A stretch of 64,000 bases of DNA from Proteles cristata cristata (Eukaryota > Chordata > Mammalia > Carnivora > Hyaenidae). The position numbers and the translations under genes were made by a program. The stretch covers positions 1,597,501 to 1,661,500 of the forward strand of contig JAESUZ010003161.1 in the NCBI GenBank assembly GCA_017311185.1, written 5' to 3'. The notes under the pieces are model-generated. The model was not told the DNA's origin. It did not search any database and saw only the letters and a list, made by a program, of their open reading frames with translations. Of this stretch, positions 35,101 to 45,318 are shown one piece after another; position 1 is the first letter of the stretch; every line of letters starts with the position of its first letter.

Positions 35101-36226
35101 CTCAGAGGTGGACCCAAAAGTATACAGCCAACTAATCTTTGACAAAGCAGGAAAGAGTATCCAATGGAGAAAAGACAGCCTTTTTAACAGATGGTGTTGG
35201 GAGAACTGGACAGCAACATGCAGAAGAATGAAACTAGATCATTTTCTCACACCATGCACAAAAATAACCTCAAAATGGATGAAGGACCTGAACGTGAGAC
35301 AGGAAACTATCAACACCCTAGAGGAGAAAGCAGGAAACAACCTCCTTGACCTCCACCGCAGCAACTTCTTACTTGACACATCCCCAAAAGCAAGGGAATC
35401 AAGAGCAAAAATAAACGATTGGGACCTCATCAAGATTAAAAGCTTCTGCACAGCCAAGGAAACAACCCACAAAACTAATAGGCAACCAACGGAATGGGAA
35501 AAGATAGTGGCAAATGGCATATCAGATAAAGGGTTGATATCTAGAATCTATAAGGAACTCACCAAACTCCACACCCGAAAAGCAAACAACCCAGTGAAGA
35601 AATGGGCAGAAGGCATGAACAGACACTTCTCCAAAGAGGACATCCAGATGGCCAGCAGACACATGAAATGATGCTCAACATCCCTCCTCATCAGGGAAAT
35701 ACAAATTAAAACCACACTGAGATACCACCTCACGCCAGTCAGAGTGGCTAAAATGAGCACATCAGAGAACTCTAGATGCTGGCGAGGATGTGGAGAAACG
35801 AGCACCCTCCTACAGTGTTGGTGGGAATGTAAACTGGTACAGCCCCTCTGGAAAACAGTGTGGAGGTTCCTCAGGAATCTAACAATAGAACTCCCCTATG
35901 ACCCGGCAATAGCACTGCTAGGAATTTACCCAAGGGATACAGAAATGCTGAGGCATAGGAGCACATGTACTCCAATATTCATAGCAGCACTCTCCACAAT
36001 AGCCAAAACATGGAAAGAGCCTAAGTGTCCATCCACGGACGAATGGATCAAGAAGATGTGGTTTATCTATACCATGGAATACTCCATGGCAATGAGAAAC
36101 AATGAAATCTGGCCATGTGTAGCAACATGGATGGACCTTGAGGGTATTATGCTGAGTGACATAAGTCAGGCAGAGAAGGACAAATATCATATGTTTGCAT
36201 GTATAGGAGGATTTGGAGGAACTTAA
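32125..36226 (+). pseudogene. L1 ORF2 (endonuclease / reverse transcriptase), disrupted
   Basis: The endonuclease domain is open from the ATG, with catalytic N in TLNVNG, E in CLQETH and D in AGDFN; the SDH motif lies downstream at 32824-32832. TAG at 32701 and TAA at 32953 interrupt it. A frameshift near 33540 precedes the RT domain, another occurs near 33955, just after the first catalytic Asp (SIDAEKA, 33939), and a third near 34480. The RT core motif reads F-T-D-D (34238-34249), with Thr where Ala is usual. A SINE follows. The C-terminal part is open from 34754 to a TGA at 35669, then to the natural stop. In the Cys-rich motif (from 35777) the usual His is Gln (35813-35815). Confidence 0.93.
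34515..34744 (+). mobile_element. Young felid SINE inside L1 ORF2
   Basis: Young-subset copy: 'ggcttagtcggttaag', 'ggttcgggccccgcgtcgg', 'ctgactgccagctcagag', 'gaaataaataaaagatt', then a long A tail. Perfect 18-bp target duplication 'agaaaacttatgaaggaa' (34497-34514 and 34745-34762). It is younger than the L1 it splits and sits in the same orientation. Confidence 0.96.
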
Positions 36227-36453
36227 CTGAAGAACAAGGGGGAGAAGAAAGGGGGAAATGGTGGGGGAAAGGGAGAAAGGCAAACCATGAGAGACTCTTG
36301 AATGCTGACAAAAACTGAGGACTGGTGGATGTGGGGGGGAGGAGGGGTGGGCATGGAGGAGGACACTTGTGGGGATGAGCACCGGGTGTTATGTGGAAAC
36401 TAATTTGACAATAAACTATTTGTAAAAAATAAATAAATAAATAAAGATTTAAA
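36227..36453 (+). other. L1 3' UTR with G-rich tract
   Basis: Follows the ORF2 stop. G runs at 36238-36273 (four runs of three or more G separated by short A-rich linkers) match the polypurine tract typical of L1 3' UTRs and could form a G-quadruplex. It closes with 'ctaatttgacaataaactatttg' and an A-rich end. Confidence 0.85.
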
Positions 36454-36468
36454 AAAAGCAACTTTATC
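36454..36468 (+). repeat. Right target-site duplication of full-length L1
   Basis: Exact copy of 'aaaagcaactttatc' directly after the A-rich end. Confidence 0.95.
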
Positions 36469-37355
36469 AAAGACACCTCCTATCTTCCAGCTCTTTGTGG
36501 TGGGTGGAGGTCATAAATATATTTGAAAATAAATAAATAGGTCAGGCATTGATTACACAGGTCACCAAATCTGGTTGTAATGTAAATAGGAATCTTCTAG
36601 GAAACTTCACCACATCTTAAATAACCCCACAGAGAAGTCTTTTGGATTCGAGTCTGTGGACTGGCCTGGGGCCGGGCAGGAGCAACCCCCATGGGGTGTG
36701 CTCAGAGGCAGACATAGTTATAGAAGAGATCTTCTTGGGTGCTCAGTGTATGCAGACAGAAGCAAAGGCCTCCTCATCATTACAGGCCTTCCACTCTCCG
36801 CAGGGCCTTCCTGCAGGGACCACGAACACACTTCTGAAAAATTCCCAATGGTTTATTTGTCAGATATTTTATTCAAATTGCTTCCTTCTCCTTGCAGAGT
36901 ACGCAAAAGAACAGCAATATCCCGTCCCCTCTGTACCTCCTAACTGCTGTTTCAAGGGATAACGAGCAAATTTAGATCTTCATTACAATGTTAGTTTGTA
37001 CAGCATACCCTATTTATTTTCTCCACCTTGCTATTGTAGTCACCAGAACAAGAAGACTGACTCTGGATAAAAGTATTTATTTGGAGCCGGTGGTGCAAAA
37101 ATATTCATGTGTTGAAATGGTAGGAAATTTCAGGAACAGGCACTGTCCAGGAGGAAGAGGACTGAAAAGCTCATTATGTCTCAGCCACACAGAGCATCTA
37201 TGATTATCCATGCTCGGATAGCATCTGAAAGAAGGTGATTTTTAATTATATCTTTTCTCCTTCAATGCTTTCAAACAGGCAACAATTATCTCAGATATTC
37301 TCCTCTGTTTTTGGAGCGGAATTTGTTTCAAATATCCCCTTCCTCTGACCTCAGT
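36469..37355. other. Unique sequence
   Basis: Includes overlapping plus frames of 95-106 codons near 36642-36962 that share the same DNA in two frames. No domain recognised and no convincing splice pair seen. Confidence 0.4.
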
Positions 37356-37374
37356 AGAAATCTTATTGATACAG

Positions 37375-37536
37375 GGGCGCCTGGGTGTCTCAGTAGGTTA
37401 AGCGTTCAACTTCAGCTCAGGTCATGATCTTATGGTTCATGGGTTCAAGCCCTGCGTTGGGCTCCGTGTTGACAGCTACCTCAGAGCCTGGAGCCTGCTT
37501 CAGATTCTGTATCTCTCTCACATTCTCCTGCTCATG

Positions 37537-37581
<45 letters not shown>

Positions 37582-37615
37582 TCTCTCTCAGAAATAAATA
37601 AAAACATTAAAGAAA
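37375..37615 (+). mobile_element. Felid CAN SINE with long CT tail
   Basis: Head 'gggcgcctgggtgtctcag', tail with a CT run of about 45 bp, end 'gaaataaataaaaacatt'. Perfect target duplication 'agaaatcttattgatacag' (37356-37374 and 37616-37634). Confidence 0.94.
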
Positions 37616-37839
37616 AGAAATCTTATTGATACAGTACATAGTAAATATTTAAGATATATTCTAACAGAATTAAGGAAAGAGGAAGTAACGAGAACATGAG
37701 ACCCGAAATACTTGTGGTTTAATTTGAATCTCATTAAGAAATGTTGTTCTGAGGATCTAATGTACAGCATGGTTATTATAGTTAATAATACAGTATTGTA
37801 TACTTGAAAGTTGCTAGGAGTAGACCTTAAGCATTCTTA

Positions 37840-37882
<43 letters not shown>
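37840..37882 (+). repeat. (CA)n microsatellite
   Basis: Uninterrupted CA run of about 21 units inside the L1MB 3' UTR. The old L1 has a native 'caccacacac' seed here. Confidence 0.95.
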
Positions 37883-37886
<4 letters not shown>

Positions 37887-37983
37887 TCACTATATGAAGC
37901 AATAGATGTGTTTATTACCTTGATCTTGCTAATCATTCCATCATGTAAATGTGTATCAAATCACCATGTTGTATACTTTAAAT

Positions 37984-38211
37984 GTTTGTTTGTTTGTTTG
38001 TTTGTTCTGAGAGACAGACAATGTGTGAGTAGCGGAAGGAAGGAGAGAGAGAGAAACAGAGACAGAGACACAGAAAGAGAGAGAAACCCAAAGAGGCTCT
38101 GCACTGTCAGCACACAGTCTGAAATGGGGCTCGAACTCGGGAACTGTAAGATCATTACCTGAGCTGAAACTAAAAGTTGGTCACTCAACCGACTGAGCCA
38201 CGAGGCTCCCC
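37984..38211 (-). mobile_element. CAN SINE, minus, inside L1MB
   Basis: Starts with a (GTTT)n tract (complement of an AAAC tail) and ends 'accgactgagccacgaggctcccc'. Target duplication 'atactttaaat' (37973-37983 and 38212-38222). Confidence 0.9.
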
Positions 38212-38275
38212 ATACTTTAAATATATAAAATTATATTTGTTAATTATCCATCAATAAATTCATAAAAGTTGGTAA

Positions 38276-38793
38276 GCATTTATTGAAAGAATGAAAACGT
38301 TCTGAGATAGTAGCAATCACATTAACAATATAAATCTCTACGGCACTTTATAGTTTACAACACAGTTTCAAATTATGAAACATTGGGAAGCATCTTTTTT
38401 AGCAGATCAGGAAAAGTCCTGTAATTCTTGAAAATGAAGTCAAATTTATAATTCAAGGAGAGATTTGGGGATTTGGAGGAATAGAATGCCACCAGAAGCA
38501 ATGTCTTGTTTAATGTTGTCATTCTACAACATAACTGGCCCTTCCTCCCTTTTCCTCAGCTTAAACTTAGATGGAAGTATCTTTTTAGTATTTTCCTCTG
38601 GCTTCTTTCTTTAGTAATGTATATACATTCCCAGTTTCCTTATGTTCTTGACAGCTAAATCTATATGCTCAGCCTAAATATGTCTGATTCACACACATAT
38701 TTACTAATATTTACAAATATTTGCTAATATTTGAGTATGGACCTAATGGTGGATATGAAAAGTAGAATGAAATCACTCATTCAAAAAAAGTTC
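38276..38793. other. Unique AT-rich sequence
   Basis: No gene or repeat recognised. Confidence 0.4.
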
Positions 38794-38810
38794 TAGAAGA
38801 AAATTTTCTT

Positions 38811-39333
38811 TTTTTTTACTGTTTTATTCCTTTTTGTTTTGTTTTTTTTTTTTTACAAATAGTTTATTGTCAAATTAGTTTCCACATAACACCCAGTGCT
38901 CATCCCCACAAGTGCCCTCCTCCATGCCCATCCCCCCTCTCCCCCACATCCATCAGTCCTCAGTTTTTGTCAGCATTCAAGAGTCTCTCATGGTTTGCCT
39001 TTCTCCCTTTCCCCCACCATTTCCCCCTTTCTTCTCCCCCTTGTTCTTCAGTTAAGTTCCTCCAAATCCTCCTATACATGCAAACATATGATATTTGTCC
39101 TTCTCTGCCTGACTTATGTCACTCAGCATAATACCCTCAAGGTCCATCCATGTTGCTACACATGGCCAGATTTCATTGTTTCTCATTGCCATGTAGTATT
39201 CCATGGTATAGATAAAGCACATCTTCTTGATCCATTCGTCCGTAGATGGACACTTAAGCTCTTTCCATGTTTTAGCTATTGTTGAGAGTGGTGCTATGAA
39301 CATTGGAGTACATGTGTTCCTATGCATCAGCAT
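38811..39333 (-). mobile_element. 5'-truncated L1, minus
   Basis: T-rich start, antisense 3' UTR ('acaaatagtttattgtcaaattagtttccac'), then antisense ORF2 C-terminus ending near 'catgtgttcctatgcatcagca'. No inversion. Target repeats 'tagaagaaaattttctt' (38794-38810) and 'tagaagaaaagtttctt' (39334-39350), one mismatch. Both open frames here are L1 sense or antisense text. Confidence 0.93.
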
Positions 39334-39553
39334 TAGAAGAAAAGTTTCTTGACCTAAAGATAGACATGAGAAATCATGTTGCTGGGACCTTCCGATTGAT
39401 GAAGGGAAGGACTGAACAAAGGGCACAACTAGTCGTCTGGGCTGTCAGGATTACAAGGATGATCATAACCTCCTAAATCTTCCAGAGAGATAAGTAACCA
39501 ACAGAGGAATAAAGATCAAGTTGACTTAAAATTCCTTATCAATAATACTTGAG

Positions 39554-39820
39554 GGGTGTCTGGGTGGCTGAGTTGGTTAAGTGTTCAACTTCAGCTCAGG
39601 TCATGATCTCACTGCTCCATGAGTTCGAGCTGCATCAGGCTCTGTGCTGACAGCTCAGAGCCTGAAGCCTGCTTCAGATTCTGTGTGTGAAGCAGATTCA
39701 GATTCTGCTTCAGATTCTCTCTCTCTTTACCCATCCCCCACTCACACTCTGTCTCTCTTTCTCTCTCTCTCTCTCTTAAAAATAAACATTAAAATTTTTT
39801 TAATCTTCAAAAATTTTTAA
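39554..39820 (+). mobile_element. CAN SINE with internal tandem duplication
   Basis: Head 'gggtgtctgggtggctgag' and normal body, but the '..gcttcagattctg..' segment is repeated around 39670-39716, lengthening the element. Flanks 'aataatacttgag' (39541) and 'aactaatagttgag' (39821) are a decayed target duplication. Confidence 0.85.
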
Positions 39821-39879
39821 AACTAATAGTTGAGAATGGAAAATAAAGTCAATGAGTCTAAATTTCTACAGAAATATAC

Positions 39880-40455
39880 TTTTGATCCAAGGCAAAATAA
39901 TGACTTCTAAAGATGTTCACAACCTAATCCCCCAAACCTATGAATATGTTATCTCGTATGGCAAAAAAGACTTCACAGATGTGATTAAGTTTTTTGACCT
40001 TGAGTTGGTGAGATTATCCTGGAATATCTACATGGGCTTTACATTTTTAGGAAGACCTTTTCTGGTTAAGTCCTCGAGAGATGAGACAAGAGGGGAAGGG
40101 CCAGAGAAGTGCGACATGAGTATTGCTGGCTTCGAAGATGGCGACAGGGGGCTGAGAGCCAAGGAAGGCCAGGATCTGTAGAAACCGGGAACAGCCCTCA
40201 GTTTAAAAATGGCAAGAAAATAGGGACCTTGATCCTGTAAGCATGAGGAACTGAATCCTGTCAACAACCTGAATAAGCAGTAAACAGATGCTTCCACAGA
40301 GCCTCCAGAAAGGAGCTCAGCCCTGCTGACACTTTGACTTTAGTCCAGTGAGACCTGTATGGACCTCTGACCTACAGAATTGCGAGATAAGTCATTTGTG
40401 TCATTTTAGAACAAGGTTGCTCATTTGCTGCAGTCACAAATTAGTACAAAAGTTT
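39880..40455 (+). mobile_element. MLT1/MaLR-type LTR
   Basis: Text order fits an old MaLR LTR: 'aaagatgttcacaacctaatccccc', 'gaatatgttatct', 'gacttcacagatgtgattaag', 'gattatcctggaatatc', 'cttcgaagatgg', 'gagcctccagaaaggagctcagccctgctgacac', 'gacctacagaattgcgagataa'. Solitary LTR; the 109-codon frame over it is not a gene. Confidence 0.75.
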
Positions 40456-41422
40456 ATGTCCGAAATGTCAGTCAGTGTGAAGTAAAGTGTTTTCAAGCAT
40501 ATTCAGAATAAAACTATTTACTGTCTAAGTACAGTTTCTAATATATTCACTTGATAGTTACTTCAGGAAAAAAATTAGAAAAAAACAAATCACAAGATTT
40601 GAAAACCAGCTGGTGGAACCTACTCAGCAGATGTAAACAATAAAATCCCGGGATGACAGCTATGAATCAAGCTTGGAAAGCCTGTATCAGTCCACATGAA
40701 AATATTGACAGTGACTTCCAAGAAAATGTTAAGGCAAATATGATGCATTTCTTACAAAAAAGAATGAAGAACAACGGAAAGATTCTAGCAGAAGTGTAAA
40801 GAAATTATATAGCTTTTCCCATAAAAAATATGAGAGGTGATTAGAATCTACAAGAAGAAAATACTCCACAGGAGAAGCCATTGTCTATATTAGAAGAAAA
40901 CTCAAATGTGGTACCATGTTGAGCAATTTACAGTGTGTAAGGAAATCCATTTCCCTGTGTTGATGGGATCCTTTCCTTTAGATGCTGATGGTGAATTGTA
41001 GAGAGATCCTTCCCACCACTTGGCTTTCAAGTGAACACTATCTAATATAATCTTGATAACATAAATATCTATAATTGGCTTTTAGCTTTTAGAATCAGCT
41101 ATAGACCAGGTGGACTTAAGTATGACCCCAGAATAGCATTTAAACGTTATCCATCTTGACAATATAAGGCAAATATATATCTGACAAAACTAAGATATAA
41201 GAATGTAGGTGGGGGAAGAGGAAGAAGGGGGGTGGTTGGTGATATCCCTCATCCTACATACTGAGGAGGGTATGACCAGTAAATACGAATGAATGCATAA
41301 ATGTAATAGAATATGGCAGAAGAGAAATAAGGACAGAAATAAACAGTTATACCTGAAAAATGGGACCAAAATAGGGGAAAATGAAGAGAAGTTTTTTGTT
41401 GTTGTTGACAACTTCAGTATCG
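40456..41422. other. Unique AT-rich sequence
   Basis: No gene or recognisable repeat. Confidence 0.4.
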
Positions 41423-41423
41423 T

Positions 41424-41473
41424 TTATTATTATTTTATTTATTTATTTATTTGTTTATTTATTTATTTATTTA
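41424..41473 (+). repeat. (TTTA)n simple repeat
   Basis: Run of TTTA/TTTG units. Possibly the complement of a vanished SINE tail, but no SINE body follows. Confidence 0.88.
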
Positions 41474-41509
41474 ATTTTGTTTTGTGTGTATACCACCTGC
41501 ATGTCTTAT

Positions 41510-41770
41510 AAACCTATTTCATCACTAAGGACTCAGCTCAAGTTCATCTCCTGTGTGAAGCCTCTCTCACCTTCCAGAAAAAATATTCTTACTTCTCTAC
41601 TCCCTTTGCACTGAGTGCTCTTATAATCGGATTTACCACCTTCTGAAAGTTATTTACATAAGTCTTCCCTATAAACTCTAAGTTAGTGGAAGGTGCTTGT
41701 ATATTTTTTTACTCCAATACTTAGGTCATACCCTGCACATAATAGTCCTCCTTCCTTCCTTTCATCTCTT
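41510..41770 (+). mobile_element. L2 LINE 3' portion
   Basis: 'aggactcagctcaagttcatctcctgtgtgaagcctctctcaccttccag', '...ctgagtgctcttataatcgg', 'gtgcttgtatattt', 'accctgcacataatag' follow the L2 3' layout. Confidence 0.8.
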
Positions 41771-42849
41771 CTTCCTTCTTCTTTCTTACTTTCCTCTCTC
41801 TTTTTTTTCTTTCAAATAAATAAATATCATTGAATGAAAAGAAGCCCCGATGTTCTTGTCACTTGCACAACTGGACCCCCCGAGGCATATACAACAGGAA
41901 ACACAGTACATTCAGGACTTGTATTTTTTTGTTGTTGTTGTTTTAAATCAGGGAGTGTTTTAATTTAGTAGTTTTATATTTAATCTGAAAATCTTCAACT
42001 TCAAAGATACTTCCAGCAAGTCAGGTCACCAGACTCATATTTTATTTCCACATTTCAGAGTTTCATTCACATACAGATCTGCATGTCTCATTTTCAAATG
42101 ACCCTAAATATCCATTAGGAAACCTCTTGTGTTTTATATTGACTAAGAAATCCATTTTAACAAAGCAAATCCACTTACAGTCCTAGAACACTTACTGGGA
42201 GTATGTTGATCTGAAAGAAGACTATTTAGATCTGAAATTGCCCTTAGCTATATTTACTTTGTGCCTCAGTGTACAAATAGTAAATTATCAAATGGCTGAA
42301 AAAACTTGGTGTTGACCTAACACACCAGAGCATACTATGTGCTTTCTACTTCCTGGAAAGTTAATCAATAAAGTTTTTAAGCAAAATATCAAATCAAATC
42401 ACAAGGAGTAACTGCACAATGATGCTCTCATCTACCTTTGCAGTATGTCAAACACAAGAGAACAGTAGAGAAAGAAGTATTTCCTTTCTAGGCCCAACAG
42501 ATCAAAAGAGTTCTTGAGACTGATTGGGGGACTGGTAACCCACTAGAAGGTGTACTTTTGAGGTTTCCATCTCATTCAGAAATTAAAATACAGTCCCTCA
42601 GAGAAGACTCTGACATGACATCACCTCCACTTCTCGTGAAGATCATCTCTGAATAGAAGAGGTGCCAAGGCACAATCGGTCTCTTGGCATCTGGCTGAGA
42701 CTTTTCATTTATTGAATTTTTCCTTTACACCATCTGATATTGGAGGCAAATTGTATATTTGACTGGAAATAACTCTTTTTTGAGAGCATCATTGATTTAA
42801 TGAAGACACACTTGCAAGTGTTCTACAGCACAGCTGAAATTTCACTTAC
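41771..42849. other. Unique sequence flanking the candidate exon
   Basis: Pyrimidine-rich at first, then AT-rich. No repeat recognised in the ~1 kb downstream (on the minus strand) of the candidate exon. Confidence 0.4.
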
Positions 42850-42983
42850 CTTTTAGCTTCAGGCCATTGGTGTAAGTCCAAGTTAACAATTTCAGCTTGC
42901 TAAGTCCCTGGTGGATGGCCATCCGCAACATAAACTCATTGTGCATAATCTTGTGATTTCGGCAATCCGTGCATTGGAGGAAC
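42850..42983 (-). CDS. Candidate internal coding exon, protein not identified
   Basis: On the minus strand a 134-base open segment is bounded by a good acceptor (preceded by '..tatccttttcag') and a strong donor (AAAAG followed by gtaagt). Only one frame is open: one base completes the preceding codon, then 44 codons, then one base of the next, so it enters in phase 2 and leaves in phase 1. The peptide begins FLQCTDCRNHKIMHNEFMLR and ends LLTWTYTNGLKLK. A stop (TGA) follows two codons into the intron. The early C-x-x-C with nearby His could be a metal site or disulfide pair. I do not recognise the protein. The other two frames contain stops. No transposon similarity was seen. It may be one exon of a large minus-strand gene whose introns cover this window; chance cannot be excluded without conservation data. 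Confidence 0.58.
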
Positions 42984-43523
42984 CTGAAAAGGATACTAAC
43001 ACAGAATACATTACTCGGAACAAAAGGCACACGGGTGAATGAGAAGGATGTAAAACTCCTAAGAGAAGAACAAAGAAACATAATAAATCTGGTCTCTTTC
43101 TCACATTTACAATACTTCCCTTTCAATATTGATAAATTTTCAATGAAAAGAAAGAAGAAAATTACTTTGATTCTAGTTTCACACCGTAAATATTTACCGA
43201 AAAATGGTTATGAGAGAACAACTACAAAGAGTCTACATATAGAATACATTCTTTATTATAAGTCCACTGATGGAAAAATCTGTATACATAAAGTATTATT
43301 TTTTATTGATAAACTTTGCCAACAAAGTATAAAAACACATAAAACCATACAAGCAAACTAAATTATAGATAGGAGGAATTATAAATTTAACTACAAATGC
43401 AATTGCAAAATCAACAAAATGCTTAAAGTAGAAGAATAAGCGTGTTTTGAGTAAATTTATCCCAGATTTATCAATAAATACACATCATATTTTTCAGAAT
43501 TAAAGAAAATAATGAATGTTCTG
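42984..43523. other. Unique sequence upstream of candidate exon
   Basis: AT-rich. A plus-strand frame of 130 codons (42969-43361) overlaps the exon on the opposite strand; its translation is lysine-rich low-complexity text with no motif. Confidence 0.4.
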
Positions 43524-43960
43524 TTTTAAAAACTAGAAGTCTAATTAAAATAGAAGACTGAAAATTATTTTATTCTTTAGCAAAATATGTTCTTTTAATT
43601 TTTTTAATGTTTACTTATTTTTGAGAGAGAAAGAGAGAGTGTGAGTGGGGGAGGCACAGAGAGAGAAAGAGGCAGACACAGAATCTGAAGCTGGATCCAG
43701 GCTCTGAGCTGTCAGCACAGAGCCCGATGTAGGGCTCAAATCCACCAGCCACGATATCATGACCTGAGCTGAAGTTGGCCGCTTAACCGACTGACCCCCT
43801 GAGGTGTCCCTCTTTAGCAAAATATTTAATGGAGAGTCAACCAGCATTTTTTATAAATTTGATATATTTGCTATTTTAAAAATCTAGAAGTCTCACTTAA
43901 AAATGAAATTAATGATTTTTATTCTTTAGCAAAATATTTACTGGAGAACAAACCAACATC
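43524..43960 (+). repeat. Diverged tandem duplication, first unit split by a SINE
   Basis: Unit 1 (43524-43588 continued at 43811-43850) and unit 2 (43874-43960) share in order 'ttttaaaaa.ctagaagtct', 'attctttagcaaaatat', 'tta.tggaga' and 'caacca.cat'. Length and order match once the inserted SINE is removed. Confidence 0.75.
43589..43810 (-). mobile_element. CAN SINE, minus
   Basis: Reverse copy ending 'accgactgaccccctgaggtgtccc'. Perfect target duplication 'tctttagcaaaatat' (43574-43588 and 43811-43825). Confidence 0.9.
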
Positions 43961-45303
43961 CCATCTCAAGTAATTATTAAGTCTAGGTCAGTCCTTTCAT
44001 ACAGGACAGCTCCTGGCTTTGATGACAAGAAATAGCTGTTATCAATTGTCAGAGACATTGCTGAAATATAACTTCATCTCATACCATGCACAGAGATCTG
44101 ACTGAGAAATAAAGTGGAAACAATAGTAAGGTGAAGCAACTTATCTCCAAACACAAGCTCTCTGACATGTGAGTTGAAACAAATCACTCAGTTCCGACTG
44201 GGTCTCACTCTCATTATCAATAATCTACAAGTTTATACAATGTAATGGAAATGAAAAGAGCTGAGGCAGAATCTGTATCCTATAAATAGCAGAGAGGTTC
44301 ACTGGGGCTCATGCTCGCCTGCACCCAGTAGGAATATACTCTTTCCTAGATGTTTTCTCCTTCCTTCCTCTACGTCTACCTCAGATTATCCTCTGTAACT
44401 CTGGTCCAGGCATACAGCTTTACTTGCAGAATGATCTAACAGGACAACCCAAAATGGAAGACCATCCTCTCTTATCATTGGGCAAATCTAGGAGACTAAG
44501 AAACAAGTACAATTTCTCCAATCTTTTACTTAATTCCCCTTATATGAATATTTCTTCCATCTATTTATCATTCTCCTTGACAGAGGAGATAAAACAAGAA
44601 ATAGGACAAATTAACAATGAATTTACTGCTCTCTTTTTTAGGAGGTGCCTTTTCTAGGGTCACCATTATGAAGTATATGATCTTCTTCTTTAAGCCTGGT
44701 TCATCATTCTCCATTTGGCAAGGGCCTCCAAAGATAATGCTCCAAGCCTTCATTCTTAGGCCATTTCTTCCTATACCTCCTCAATTGATTGAGTCATTCT
44801 GTGCTGATTGACAAAACATCTGGAAGAGCCTTCCAACCTTCTATCCCTTATGAACAATTTATTATTTATTTTAGTTCCTCCAAAACCTGAAGAGATTGGT
44901 ACCAATTAGAGATCTCAAAACATGTTTTTGAAAGTAATACTGAATAATGAACAGTTAATATGGATTCTTTGAATTAATGAATGCTTAACACTCAATACAG
45001 CTTCCTTGCAAGAAGCAAAATAATGATTTTTCTTTTATGGCTGATAACTAGTAACTGAGAAAACACTAACTGAAGACATTCAGATAAACTTGCTCACCAG
45101 GAAAACTCTAGTATCTATGAAAATGCTTGGAACAATAATATAAGTGTTCAATAATGACTAATTGCAATTAATTGCAATATCAAATGAGAGTTTTTATAAC
45201 CTTAAGTGTGATGTACACATTTAATAATAAGTTTTAGAAATACATACATAGACCAGGAAAAATGAGCAACGTAATTAATTTAGCTTTAAGCACTAAAGGT
45301 GCT
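43961..45303. other. Unique sequence
   Basis: About 1.3 kb, no recognised repeat or gene. A pair of short overlapping frames near 44424-44811 lacks coding features. Confidence 0.4.
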
Positions 45304-45318
45304 AAAGTTTCTTTACTA

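Larger units (their letters stand above)
29334..36453 (+). mobile_element. Full-length felid L1 retrotransposon (inactive)
   Basis: Complete architecture: GC-rich 5' UTR, ORF1, a short inter-ORF spacer, ORF2, a G-rich 3' UTR and an 'aaataaataaataaa' A-rich end. About 6.9 kb of its own sequence plus a SINE insertion of about 250 bp. The 15-bp target duplication is perfect, so insertion is fairly recent. Coding capacity is lost: ORF1 has several stops and frameshifts, and ORF2 has three nonsense codons, at least three frameshifts and the SINE. It cannot move on its own. Confidence 0.97.
37738..38275 (+). mobile_element. L1MB-type 3' end, plus, split by a SINE
   Basis: 'gaggatctaatgtacagcatggttattatagttaataatacagtattgtatacttgaaa' followed by a CA run, 'atgttgtatactttaaat', and after the SINE 'atatataaaattatatttgttaattatccatcaataaa'. 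This is the familiar old L1 3' UTR. Confidence 0.88.

Noticed and set aside
36147..36476. Overlapping minus frames of 109-154 codons
   Set aside because: Antisense of the L1 ORF2 end and 3' UTR; the same text recurs at 38896-39285 on the plus strand.
37840..37882. Direct repeats as a possible CRISPR-like array
   Set aside because: Pure CA dinucleotide run in a mammalian L1 3' UTR; no spacers and wrong kind of organism.
41424..41473. Complement tail of an unseen SINE
   Set aside because: The (TTTA)n run has no GA-rich body or SINE head beside it; kept as a simple repeat only.
42969..43361. 130-codon plus-strand frame overlapping the candidate exon
   Set aside because: Opposite strand to the splice-supported exon, lysine-rich low-complexity translation, no motif and no splice or promoter context.
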